From: Microcaldota archaeon
GTDB lineage: Archaea > Micrarchaeota > Micrarchaeia > Micrarchaeales > CABMGC01
Reading direction: 5' to 3'
Assembly (NCBI GenBank): GCA_027314465.1
Contig: DAHVAU010000040.1
Span: 1-17,993 of the forward strand
DNA: 17,993 nt
Numbering within the stretch: position 1 is the stretch's first letter; each line of letters opens with the position of its first letter. Under the pieces are notes generated by a model. It searched no databases. It had not been told where the DNA came from and saw nothing but the letters and a program-made list of their open reading frames with translations. This document shows, piece by piece, positions 1 through 5,140 of the stretch. The position numbers and the translations under genes are program-made.

Positions 1-107
1 TCATCTACGTTGACGTAGCCGTCAATCCGTTCAACGACCTCAAGGTGAGGCATCCCTTTGAAATATTTGAGCATAACCTGCCCGTGAGCATCCTCAATTG
101 GCTTCAT
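1..107 (-). CDS. Partial CDS, 5' end only; possible SAM-dependent methyltransferase
   Basis: Only the first 35 codons of a minus-strand gene are present; the rest lies beyond the left edge. The start ATG is at 107-105, preceded by GGTG (Shine-Dalgarno-like) about 6 bases upstream and a TATA box at 139-147. The visible protein begins MKPIEDAHGQVMLKYF and continues with LEVVERIDGYVNVD. This pattern (acidic residues, a small helix, then an ERxDGYVxV segment) resembles the extreme N-terminus of some archaeal class I SAM-dependent methyltransferases, from memory of the family. The SAM-binding motifs themselves are not in the window, so the function is a guess while the gene itself is fairly well supported by promoter and start signals. 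Confidence 0.5.
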   Translation of the reverse strand, partial: MKPIEDAHGQVMLKYFKGMPHLEVVERIDGYVNVD

Positions 108-138
108 TTTGGCACCTGACACCATCTACCTTAATCCC

Positions 139-147
139 ATATAAAAC
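139..147 (-). promoter_or_regulatory. TATA box for the leftmost gene
   Basis: Read on the minus strand this is TTTTATATG, centred about 35 bases upstream of the ATG at 107. That would place transcription start near 116 and give a leader of about ten bases carrying GGTG. A plus-strand TATA-like box (CCTTTAAAAAC, 147-157) abuts it, so this could be a back-to-back promoter pair. Confidence 0.5.
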
Positions 148-199
148 CTTTAAAAACAGCTGGTCCCAATAGATAATCAGAACAGTCGGGTGGATAATG

Positions 200-216
200 A
201 TGAACGGATCATATTA
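200..216 (+). repeat. Near-direct repeat copy 1, also a mini-ORF
   Basis: ATGAACGGATCATATTA matches 310-326 at 15 of 17 positions. Read as a start codon it encodes MNGSY then TAG, preceded by GGGTGG, which could serve as a ribosome-binding site. The coding reading may be accidental. Confidence 0.45.
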
Positions 217-260
217 GGTGTCTGGACGAGAAATAGCAGCTACTAAAGTTTGAGGAAAGG

Positions 261-270
261 CTTTTAAAGC
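261..270 (+). promoter_or_regulatory. TATA-like box, target unknown
   Basis: CTTTTAAAGC (with the preceding G, symmetrical arms GCTTT and AAAGC) would place a plus-strand transcription start near 290. The transcript would run over the second mini-ORF to the hairpin and T run at 369-402, a possible RNA of about 110 bases. No other evidence for transcription is visible. Confidence 0.3.
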
Positions 271-309
271 TATACAGTCAATAAATTATTACCTGTGGAT
301 GGTGTCAAT

Positions 310-326
310 ATGAACGGAGGATATTA
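310..326 (+). repeat. Near-direct repeat copy 2, also a mini-ORF
   Basis: ATGAACGGAGGATATTA matches 200-216 with two mismatches. Read as an ORF it encodes MNGGY then TAA, preceded by GGTG five bases upstream and by a TATA-like CTTTTAAAGC at 261-270. Both copies keep the ATG, the MNG start, the tyrosine and an immediate stop codon. Confidence 0.45.
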
Positions 327-368
327 AATTAGAACTGTTTGATGCATACGGTTACATTTGTTTTCGCC

Positions 369-402
369 TGCCCGTTTGGGCATCCGTGTGTTCTGTCTTT
401 TT
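369..402 (+). terminator. Possible terminator: short hairpin followed by T run
   Basis: TGCCC-GTTT-GGGCA forms a perfect five-pair hairpin (369-382), followed after about 15 bases by TTTTT (398-402) on the plus strand. Archaeal termination depends mainly on T runs, so the call rests on the T run plus position. It would end a plus-strand transcript from 261; no matching T run lies on the minus side of the hairpin. Confidence 0.3.
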
Positions 403-412
403 ACTGCATGAT

Positions 413-1798
413 TTATTCGTATTCTATTGTAGTTTGCGCTTCAAGTTTCTTAAGCCTTAACAAGGCTGAATGTTGCCGTGTATAGGTGTTATCGAATCTT
501 CTGTAGCACAGTGATCCCACGAGAACCTTGGTCACCACCAAGCCCTTTGTTGACATTCCCTTCATAGATGTCAATGGTGCCATTGCATCCTCCAATTCCT
601 CTCTTTCCATTATCGGTATGAAAAGAGTAAGGCTCTCAGGCATGCTCGTGTTACCTGCGAGAGCATATTTATTTGCTATGTGGCCATAATGCAGTTGTTC
701 AATCATAAGTTCATGTATGTTTTTATTTACCTCGTTCGGATTAGTTGTTTCAACCCTGAATATTCCTATATACTTAAGGGGTAATTTTGTCATTGTTATT
801 GTGGCTCTGGTAATGACACCTTCCCCTTTAAGCTGTTGATAAGTGTATCTCGAAGCTCCTCTGCCAAGATTGTATTTTTTGTCTATATCTGAAAAATCTG
901 CATTAGAGCTGTTGTTAAGCTCCTTTAAAAGTATAAATTCACGTTTCAGAATATCCTCCTGCGTAGGTGTTACCGTGACAAATCTTCTTCTGTGCCATTG
1001 TCTTTTCGACAATATATTCTCTACAAATTCATCACGCAGAGGCACAAAAGAATACTGACCAAACGGAACCATGTACCATTTAGCGTCATACTTACCCAGA
1101 TCTGTTTCAGACATTATTTTCCACAAAGTGGCCTCTGCTTTGAACGAATTTTCATCGAGTAGGTATGCAACTATGTCATAATCGCCTTTAGTTACAACTG
1201 CAAATTGTATTTTTGGTTCTGCCTTGAAAGCTTTTTCAAGTTCTTCTACAGAAGGTGTATTTCCCTCAAATTTTACAAATATCAAATACGTGGTGAATCC
1301 AAGAATTTCTACATCAACCTCCAGAAGATAGTTTATGCCAAGTCTCTTTTCCAAAGCTTTGATTCTAGAATATGCAGTCTGTTCATTTATTCCAGCCAAC
1401 TCGGCTATCCTGGAGACTGGGAGTCTTGCATTCATGCTAAGTGACATCAATATGCTCAGATCGATTTTGTCTGTATTTAAATTTCTGGTGGCTGTCTCAG
1501 TTATGTTCTCCTTTTCAGTTGCATGCCAGTTTATCTCCCCGCCGTGTTCGGCAATGAGTGCCTTGGCGCTCTCAAGATCATTTCTTGCATGGAATGATTT
1601 CTTGACGAACAGTCCTTCTTCTGTTATCTTTCCCATATATTCAGATATTGTTTTGCTGCGGTGCTTATCCCTCAGCCACACTCCCCTTTCCTTGTAAACG
1701 TAGTAGTTTCCGCGGATAACTTTAAGCACCAGGCGTGACGAGCTCTCAGCCTTGAGCTTCTCAAATTCATCGACAACTTTCTTTGGTAAGGATATCAT
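413..1798 (-). CDS. Large Lrp/AsnC-type regulator with N-terminal extension and two tandem wHTH/RAM-like modules
   Basis: A 461-residue protein, about three times the usual 150-residue Lrp/AsnC length. Residues 25-68 (RGNYYVYKERGVW, then ISEYMGKITEEGLFVKK) resemble a small domain found at the N-terminus of some archaeal transposases. Residues 110-155 are a clear Lrp-type winged helix-turn-helix (DKIDLSILMSLSMNARLPVS, IAELAGINEQTAYSRIKALE), followed by a RAM-like ligand-binding domain at 160-245 with TKGDYDIVAYL. Residues 283-340 look like a second, more diverged winged helix (DKKYNLGRGASRYTYQQLK), followed by another RAM-like part. No metal or enzyme site is seen. It probably binds DNA and an effector; the target is unknown. 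It has its own promoter and faces an inverted repeat at 1842-1871 that may be its operator. Its base composition is AT-richer than the genes to the right. Confidence 0.8.
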   Translation of the reverse strand: MISLPKKVVDEFEKLKAESSSRLVLKVIRGNYYVYKERGVWLRDKHRSKTISEYMGKITEEGLFVKKSFHARNDLESAKALIAEHGGEINWHATEKENITETATRNLNTDKIDLSILMSLSMNARLPVSRIAELAGINEQTAYSRIKALEKRLGINYLLEVDVEILGFTTYLIFVKFEGNTPSVEELEKAFKAEPKIQFAVVTKGDYDIVAYLLDENSFKAEATLWKIMSETDLGKYDAKWYMVPFGQYSFVPLRDEFVENILSKRQWHRRRFVTVTPTQEDILKREFILLKELNNSSNADFSDIDKKYNLGRGASRYTYQQLKGEGVITRATITMTKLPLKYIGIFRVETTNPNEVNKNIHELMIEQLHYGHIANKYALAGNTSMPESLTLFIPIMEREELEDAMAPLTSMKGMSTKGLVVTKVLVGSLCYRRFDNTYTRQHSALLRLKKLEAQTTIEYE

Positions 1799-1830
1799 AT
1801 AGCTCAGTACGATATATACCGTGAGTTTAT

Positions 1831-1840
1831 CCTATATAAA
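1831..1840 (-). promoter_or_regulatory. TATA box of the Lrp-like regulator gene
   Basis: TTTATATAGG on the minus strand, centred about 38 bases before the ATG at 1798, predicts a transcription start near 1810 and a leader of 10-15 bases without a strong Shine-Dalgarno site. A second AT-rich stretch, GGTATATATCG (about 1809-1819), lies closer and is probably too near the start. Confidence 0.55.
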
Positions 1841-1841
1841 T

Positions 1842-1871
1842 ATTACGTTGCAATTAGTAATGTAACGTTAT
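1842..1871. promoter_or_regulatory. Imperfect inverted repeat next to the regulator's TATA box; candidate autoregulatory operator
   Basis: ATTACGTTGCA (1842-1852) and TGTAACGTTAT (1861-1871) form an 11-base inverted repeat with two mismatches around an 8-base spacer. It lies just upstream of the minus-strand TATA box, overlapping where the BRE would be. Lrp/AsnC proteins bind such partly symmetrical AT-rich sites and often control their own genes. The link to this protein is inference. Confidence 0.4.
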
Positions 1872-1946
1872 TAAATCAAATAAAAATATAACAAATATCT
1901 GCATATATTAATTGAGATATGGCTTGGCAGCAGAATCTGTCAGGCG

Positions 1947-1957
1947 CTTTTTAAATA
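1947..1957 (+). promoter_or_regulatory. Strong TATA box upstream of the candidate structured RNA and small-gene operon
   Basis: CTTTTTAAATA followed by CC is a good archaeal TATA box. Its centre predicts transcription start near 1978, a few bases before the 5' arm of a long-range helix (1983-1991). The nearest start codon on this strand with a ribosome-binding site is at 2149, so the leader would be about 170 bases. Confidence 0.55.
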
Positions 1958-1977
1958 CCGGTTCAGTCATATCATAC

Positions 1978-2112
1978 TCTTTGTGGGAATGTGGTTTTGG
2001 TTGTCTGCGGAAATATTGAGTTAACTCATTTTATCTCCAACCCGAGAGTAGCAGCTGCTTCTTCCATACTAGTGGTGCCGGACACCCCATCCCGTCCGGC
2101 CCATTCCCATCC
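1978..2112 (+). ncRNA. Candidate structured RNA or long structured leader
   Basis: The stretch folds by eye into a closed multi-arm shape. The outer helix is TGGGAATG (1984-1991) with CATTCCCA (2102-2109), plus a G-T pair at 1983-2110. Inside are GGTTG (1999-2003) with CAACC (2038-2042) enclosing the palindrome TGAGTTAACTCA (2017-2028); a hairpin centred on AGCAGCTGCT (2050-2059); and a perfect seven-pair hairpin GCCGGAC/GTCCGGC (2077-2083/2094-2100) whose 3' arm ends one base before the outer helix closes. The TATA box at 1947-1957 fits a start at the 5' arm. It does not match the conserved loops of tRNA, 5S rRNA, SRP RNA or RNase P RNA that I can recall. It could be a free RNA or a cis-regulatory leader for the genes at 2149-2823. 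Confidence 0.4.
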
Positions 2113-2148
2113 ATCCTACTTTAATGAGTTATGCTGATTGGTGAAAAC

Positions 2149-2268
2149 ATGGGTATGAAACTAAGGTTTTGGGAAAACAGGGATCGCAAGGCCGATCCTA
2201 ATGCAAACAGGCCCGTAAAGATGGTGCCTGACGGATACAACTCCTGGAGAGTAGTCTACGCGGACTGA
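2149..2268 (+). CDS. Small 39-residue protein of unknown function
   Basis: The ATG at 2149 follows GGTGA with a four-base gap, a good archaeal ribosome-binding site. The product starts MGMKLRFWENRDRKADPN and ends with DGYNSWRVVYAD. It is charged, has three aromatic-rich patches (FW, YNSW, VVY), no cysteine and no membrane segment. The next gene starts 14 bases after its stop, again with GGTG directly before the ATG, so the two are probably co-transcribed from the promoter at 1947. I do not recognise the family. Support is the ribosome-binding site, codon use like that of the neighbours (AGG, GCC, AAG) and the operon spacing. Confidence 0.6.
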   Translation: MGMKLRFWENRDRKADPNANRPVKMVPDGYNSWRVVYAD

Positions 2269-2282
2269 CCGCAAGTGGTGAA

Positions 2283-2552
2283 ATGAGCAAGAAATTGAAA
2301 CGGTATAGCGTGAGCTATGATTACTTCTTCATAAGGCCGGCAGAAAGGAAGGACGTGCACAGGGCCGCAAGGAAGCTTATGGACATTGAGAAGGTCAAGG
2401 AGGTTGCCATTACTGAAGGACGGTATGGATTTGTGATCAAGGCGGACCTGACGCATGAGAGCCCTGAGGCGTCCATAGGAAAGGAGATAATAGAGGTAGC
2501 AGGAGGCTCCCTTGAGATGGCTACCTGCCACGGTCATTACAGGAAAAAATAA
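2283..2552 (+). CDS. Small stand-alone RAM-like (Lrp/AsnC ligand-binding type) protein
   Basis: An 89-residue protein without a DNA-binding domain. The core VHRAARKLMDIEKVKEVAIT followed by EGRYGFVIKADL has the alternating pattern of the RAM/AsnC C-terminal domain: a helix, a strand with VKEV, then a G-[RY]-Y-x-x-V-I turn like the GxYD site. The C-terminus is CHGHYRKK. Stand-alone RAM-like proteins are known in archaea and usually form dimers or higher oligomers that sense small molecules. A link to the large Lrp-like regulator at 413-1798 is attractive but unproven. GGTGA overlaps the spacing region immediately before the ATG; upstream GTG codons run into a stop, so the start is firm. A divergent member of another ferredoxin-like family is possible. 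Confidence 0.65.
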   Translation: MSKKLKRYSVSYDYFFIRPAERKDVHRAARKLMDIEKVKEVAITEGRYGFVIKADLTHESPEASIGKEIIEVAGGSLEMATCHGHYRKK

Positions 2553-2565
2553 TCGGAGATTGTTA

Positions 2566-2823
2566 ATGAGCAAACTGAAATATGGAATTGTCGGACTGGG
2601 CGAGATGGCTACTGACGCATACCTGCCTGCATCCGTCTGTACTGACTCTGCAAGGTTAGTTGCAGTGTGTGATTTGAATGAAGGAAAGGTCCAGTGCGCC
2701 TACTGGAACTCCCCTACAAGTATCATGAAGAGAAGAGCGCCTACAAAGTTCCTTAGGGTTAGGATGCTACCCATACAGATCTATTGTACCCTCGCTCTCT
2801 CCATGAATGTTTATAATATATAA
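2566..2823 (+). pseudogene. Remnant of a Gfo/Idh/MocA-type NAD(P)-dependent oxidoreductase
   Basis: A good start (GGAG at 2555-2558, ATG at 2566) leads into KYGIVGLGEMATDAYLPA and then LVAVCDLNEGK, the typical beta-alpha-beta nucleotide-binding start of Gfo/Idh/MocA oxidoreductases (GxGxxA-like loop, then a D at the end of strand 2 suggesting NAD). After about 43 residues the frame turns into non-family sequence and stops at 2823. In the -1 frame from about 2685 the DNA reads GPVRLLELPYKYHEEKSAY and stops at 2754-2756, which looks like genuine protein. So the gene seems to have lost most of its roughly 900 bases by deletion plus frameshift. It is 14 bases after the RAM-like gene, so it was probably once part of that operon. 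Confidence 0.65.
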
Positions 2824-2826
2824 AAG
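2810..2826 (+). promoter_or_regulatory. TATA region for the Nif3-domain gene
   Basis: TTTATAATATATAAAAG is a long AT box. Its centre predicts a start near 2842-2845, right at the GTG/ATG starts of the next gene, so that mRNA is likely leaderless. It overlaps the last codons of the decayed oxidoreductase frame, which supports that frame being non-functional. Confidence 0.55.
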
Positions 2827-2850
2827 CGATAGATATGCGCAAGTGTGGTT

Positions 2851-3171
2851 ATGGAGTACAGGGTTGTGTTCGACTGTCCTGACAGCAGGCCAGTGATAGA
2901 CAAGCTGCTCAACGCGGCGGCTAAGGCAGGCGCAGGTAAGTTCGGAAACTACAGCAGAGCAGCGCTTATAACCAAGGGCTATGGCACCTGGAAATCAGAG
3001 AAGGGGGCGCATCCAAGCATAGGGAAGGTCGGCAAGCTGTCAAGGGTTGCATCGGCGAAGATAGAGATGTCATGCCCAAAGGGAAAGCTAAGGGCTGTAT
3101 GCGATGCCATAAGAAAGGCGCATCCTTACGAGGAGCCTGTCATCTACTGCATGAAGGTTGAATACCGCTAG
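2851..3171 (+). CDS. Nif3-type PII/CutA-like domain protein (YqfO insertion domain, free-standing)
   Basis: A 106-residue protein from ATG 2851 (an in-frame GTG at 2845 is equally possible for a leaderless mRNA). The whole chain matches the small PII/CutA-like domain inserted in Nif3/YqfO proteins, known also as a free-standing protein: AAKAGAGKFGNYSRAALITK, then GYGTWKSEKGAHPSIGKVGK, and the C-terminal KAHPYEEPVIY signature. The domain folds like PII and trimerises in relatives; its substrate is unclear. The flanking Nif3 metal-binding halves are absent, so this is not a truncated gene but the short form. It stands alone between its own TATA box and that of the next gene. Confidence 0.8.
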   Translation: MEYRVVFDCPDSRPVIDKLLNAAAKAGAGKFGNYSRAALITKGYGTWKSEKGAHPSIGKVGKLSRVASAKIEMSCPKGKLRAVCDAIRKAHPYEEPVIYCMKVEYR

Positions 3172-3195
3172 AGGCGCTATTGCCGAGTCATAGGA

Positions 3196-3207
3196 AAGTA
3201 TATATAG
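3196..3207 (+). promoter_or_regulatory. TATA box for the alkaline-phosphatase-superfamily gene
   Basis: AAGTATATATAG predicts transcription start near 3228. Starts at GTG 3232 or ATG 3241 would then be nearly leaderless. GGTAA at 3224-3228 lies close to the GTG and 12 bases from the ATG. Confidence 0.55.
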
Positions 3208-3240
3208 TCAGAGACGGACTTTAGGTAACAAGTGCATGGT

Positions 3241-4527
3241 ATGATTCTAAAAAGCCTAGAGCCCGCCGTAAACGACCAGGAATACGGCGAGATCTATCCG
3301 CGCTACTCAGGCCAGTCGCTCGCAAACGTGCCGCACACCATCACCCAGACGCTATGCCATAGGAGCTGGGGAACTCCTGTGGACGAGCACCTCTACGGCG
3401 GTAGGGTGGACATGAAGGGGATCAAGAAGGTAGTTCTACTTCTGCTCGACGGTTTCGGATATCAGATGTGGCTTGACGCTGACAGTCAGCCGGGTTTCTT
3501 CAGGGACATGTCACGCAAGGGCACCGTAATACCAATCACATCAGTATTCCCATCAACCACTGCTGCGGCTGTTACTACAATGTCAACCGGCCTCACCCCC
3601 ATGGAGCACGGCCTTCCCGAATGGGTCCTATACCTTCATGAGCTGGGCCTGACGATAAACACGCTGCCGTTCACAAAGCACGATTCGCAGAAGCGGGTGA
3701 GCTTAAAGGACGAGGGAGCGAATCCCAGGGTGCTTTTCCGTGGAAACACCATATACAGCAGAATGTCAAGATACGGGGTGGAGAGCTACTCGCTGATAAA
3801 CCGAATGATCATGAATTCTGAGTACACAAAGCTGATACGGCAGGGAAGCAGCATACGCTCTTTTGTGTACGTGTCCGACGGGGCGATAAAGCTAAGGGAG
3901 CTTGCGCGCACTGCGCGCCCAGTAAGCTACATACACATGTACATGGACACTATCGATTCGGTAACGCACATGTACGGGCCGTTCACTGAGGAATCACGGG
4001 CAACCATATCATCAATGTCTTCGGTGCTCAAATCACAGTTCCTCGACATGGTGGACTGGCCCGATGCCAATGACACTCTTGTAATTGTGACTGCGGATCA
4101 CGGGCACACGACCATAGATCCCAGCAAAGTCGTGTATCTTAACGGGGATAGGGAGCTTATGGGCATGCTGGCCACAGACAGGGGCAGGAGGATACCCCCT
4201 ACCGGAAGTCCCAGGGGCATTTTCATGCACATAAATAAATCATCCATCGACAGGGCATATGCGTATCTGCAGAAGAACTACTCAGGCATTGCAAGGACCG
4301 TACTTACAAGCGATGCGATAAGGATGGGGCTGTTTGGCAGAGGCAGACCTAGCAAGGCCTTTGTAAGGAGAACCGGCGACATACTACTGCTTCCAAAGGA
4401 TGGGGAGGCAATCTGGTATGAGCACGTGAAGGGCAGGAAGGAGAAGGCCATAGGCGTGCATGGCGGCATGACGAAAAACGAGATGCTGGTCCCGCTTGCA
4501 ATGGCCAGGCTGTCCGATCTTGCATAG
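3241..4527 (+). CDS. Type I phosphodiesterase / nucleotide pyrophosphatase-like, alkaline phosphatase superfamily
   Basis: A 428-residue protein from ATG 3241 (in-frame GTG at 3232 adds three residues). It carries the two-metal site of the superfamily in order: VVLLLLDGFG (first Asp, about residue 70), FPSTTAAAVTTMSTG (catalytic Thr, about 106), THMYGP with a preceding DTIDS (Asp and His), VTADHGHTT (Asp-His pair), and HGGMTKNEMLVPL near the end (final metal His). These enzymes hydrolyse phosphodiester or phosphate-monoester bonds, in relatives of nucleotides or phospholipids; the substrate cannot be read from sequence. There is no signal peptide or membrane segment, so it is probably cytoplasmic. 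It ends 11 bases from the convergent HD-domain gene. Confidence 0.85.
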   Translation: MILKSLEPAVNDQEYGEIYPRYSGQSLANVPHTITQTLCHRSWGTPVDEHLYGGRVDMKGIKKVVLLLLDGFGYQMWLDADSQPGFFRDMSRKGTVIPITSVFPSTTAAAVTTMSTGLTPMEHGLPEWVLYLHELGLTINTLPFTKHDSQKRVSLKDEGANPRVLFRGNTIYSRMSRYGVESYSLINRMIMNSEYTKLIRQGSSIRSFVYVSDGAIKLRELARTARPVSYIHMYMDTIDSVTHMYGPFTEESRATISSMSSVLKSQFLDMVDWPDANDTLVIVTADHGHTTIDPSKVVYLNGDRELMGMLATDRGRRIPPTGSPRGIFMHINKSSIDRAYAYLQKNYSGIARTVLTSDAIRMGLFGRGRPSKAFVRRTGDILLLPKDGEAIWYEHVKGRKEKAIGVHGGMTKNEMLVPLAMARLSDLA

Positions 4528-4538
4528 TTCTTGAGGGC

Positions 4539-5126
4539 TTAATCCCTCGCATGCCTGGAAACAAGGCCCCTGAGCTGCCTTAGGTGCCTTTGTTTGAGCG
4601 GCTCAAGTTCCATCTGCGCAGTCTCAGTGTGGTAAGTATGGCCGCCAAGAAAGCCTATCTGCATGCTATACCACTTCTTGTCGCTCTTTATGCCCAGCTC
4701 AGCCCTGAGGTATCCTGACAGCTTCCAGAAACTGCGCATCCCGAGGTTTGACAGGTCTGCGTCGCAGATTATCTTCTCGTACATATCCTTTGGCTTCTGC
4801 GGCATCTGCGTCGCCATTATCATCCTCTTCACTAAAGCTACCTCGGAGCTGCTGAAGCCAAATCCAGGGAGCCAATTGCCGGCTATTCCTGCTCCATACG
4901 CCTCGTTCTGCCTGTACTGCACGATATATCCAAGGTCATGGTACAGACAGGCAACTCCCATCAGTCTGGCGTAGTTGCCTCTCACGCCCATCTTCTTGCA
5001 CAGGTGCTCGCAGTACCTCTTCACGCCCATGCTGTGGCGGATGTTGTGATAGCTCAGCCCAGCCGCATCCATAGTGCGTAGCAGGGCAGTAGCATACCGT
5101 TCTGCCCGCTTATACTTGTTCTGCAT
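4539..5126 (-). CDS. HD-domain phosphohydrolase
   Basis: A 195-residue protein with the HD superfamily metal site: SYHNIRHSMGV (His 27 and 31), CLYHDLGY (His-Asp, 63-64) and IICDADLSNLG (Asp 122/124). NEAYGAG follows the HD pair, as in small predicted metal-dependent HD hydrolases acting on nucleotides. Length is normal for a single-domain HD protein and no membrane or signal segment is seen. It starts 14 bases after the stop of the nucleotidyltransferase-fold gene (5141-6100) and is almost certainly co-transcribed with it. The start has only a weak ribosome-binding site (GGCTGG upstream), consistent with translation coupled to the gene before it. Substrate unknown. Confidence 0.8.
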   Translation of the reverse strand: MQNKYKRAERYATALLRTMDAAGLSYHNIRHSMGVKRYCEHLCKKMGVRGNYARLMGVACLYHDLGYIVQYRQNEAYGAGIAGNWLPGFGFSSSEVALVKRMIMATQMPQKPKDMYEKIICDADLSNLGMRSFWKLSGYLRAELGIKSDKKWYSMQIGFLGGHTYHTETAQMELEPLKQRHLRQLRGLVSRHARD

Positions 5127-5140
5127 GCGAACCAGCCAGG

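Larger units (their letters stand above)
108..412. other. Intergenic region with two promoter-like boxes and a short repeat, no standard gene
   Basis: About 300 bases without a normal gene between the leftmost gene and the regulator at 413-1798. It contains two plus-strand TATA-like boxes (147-157 and 261-270), each followed 45-55 bases later by one copy of a 17-base near-repeat (200-216, 310-326), and a short GC hairpin at 369-382 followed by five T. An inverted 10-mer (TGACACCATC at 117-126, GATGGTGTCA at 298-307) links the leader of the leftmost gene with the second copy. A box-C-like ATGATGA lies at 197-203 without a convincing box D. The layout could hold one or two small RNAs, but nothing identifies them. 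Confidence 0.4.

Noticed and set aside
197..203. Box C (ATGATGA) of a C/D box guide RNA
   Set aside because: No CTGA box D at the right distance and no C'/D' pair.
1984..2109. Possible 5S rRNA, because of the closed outer helix, 126-base span and a CCCATCCCG loop
   Set aside because: In 5S the CCCATCCCGAAC loop belongs to the 5' half and is followed by GGAAGTTAAGC; here it is near the 3' end and those conserved bases are missing.
2077..2109. T-arm and acceptor stem of a tRNA (hairpin directly followed by the outer helix)
   Set aside because: The loop is ten bases (ACCCCATCCC) and lacks the TTCRA of a T-loop, and no anticodon arm or CCA-type end is visible.
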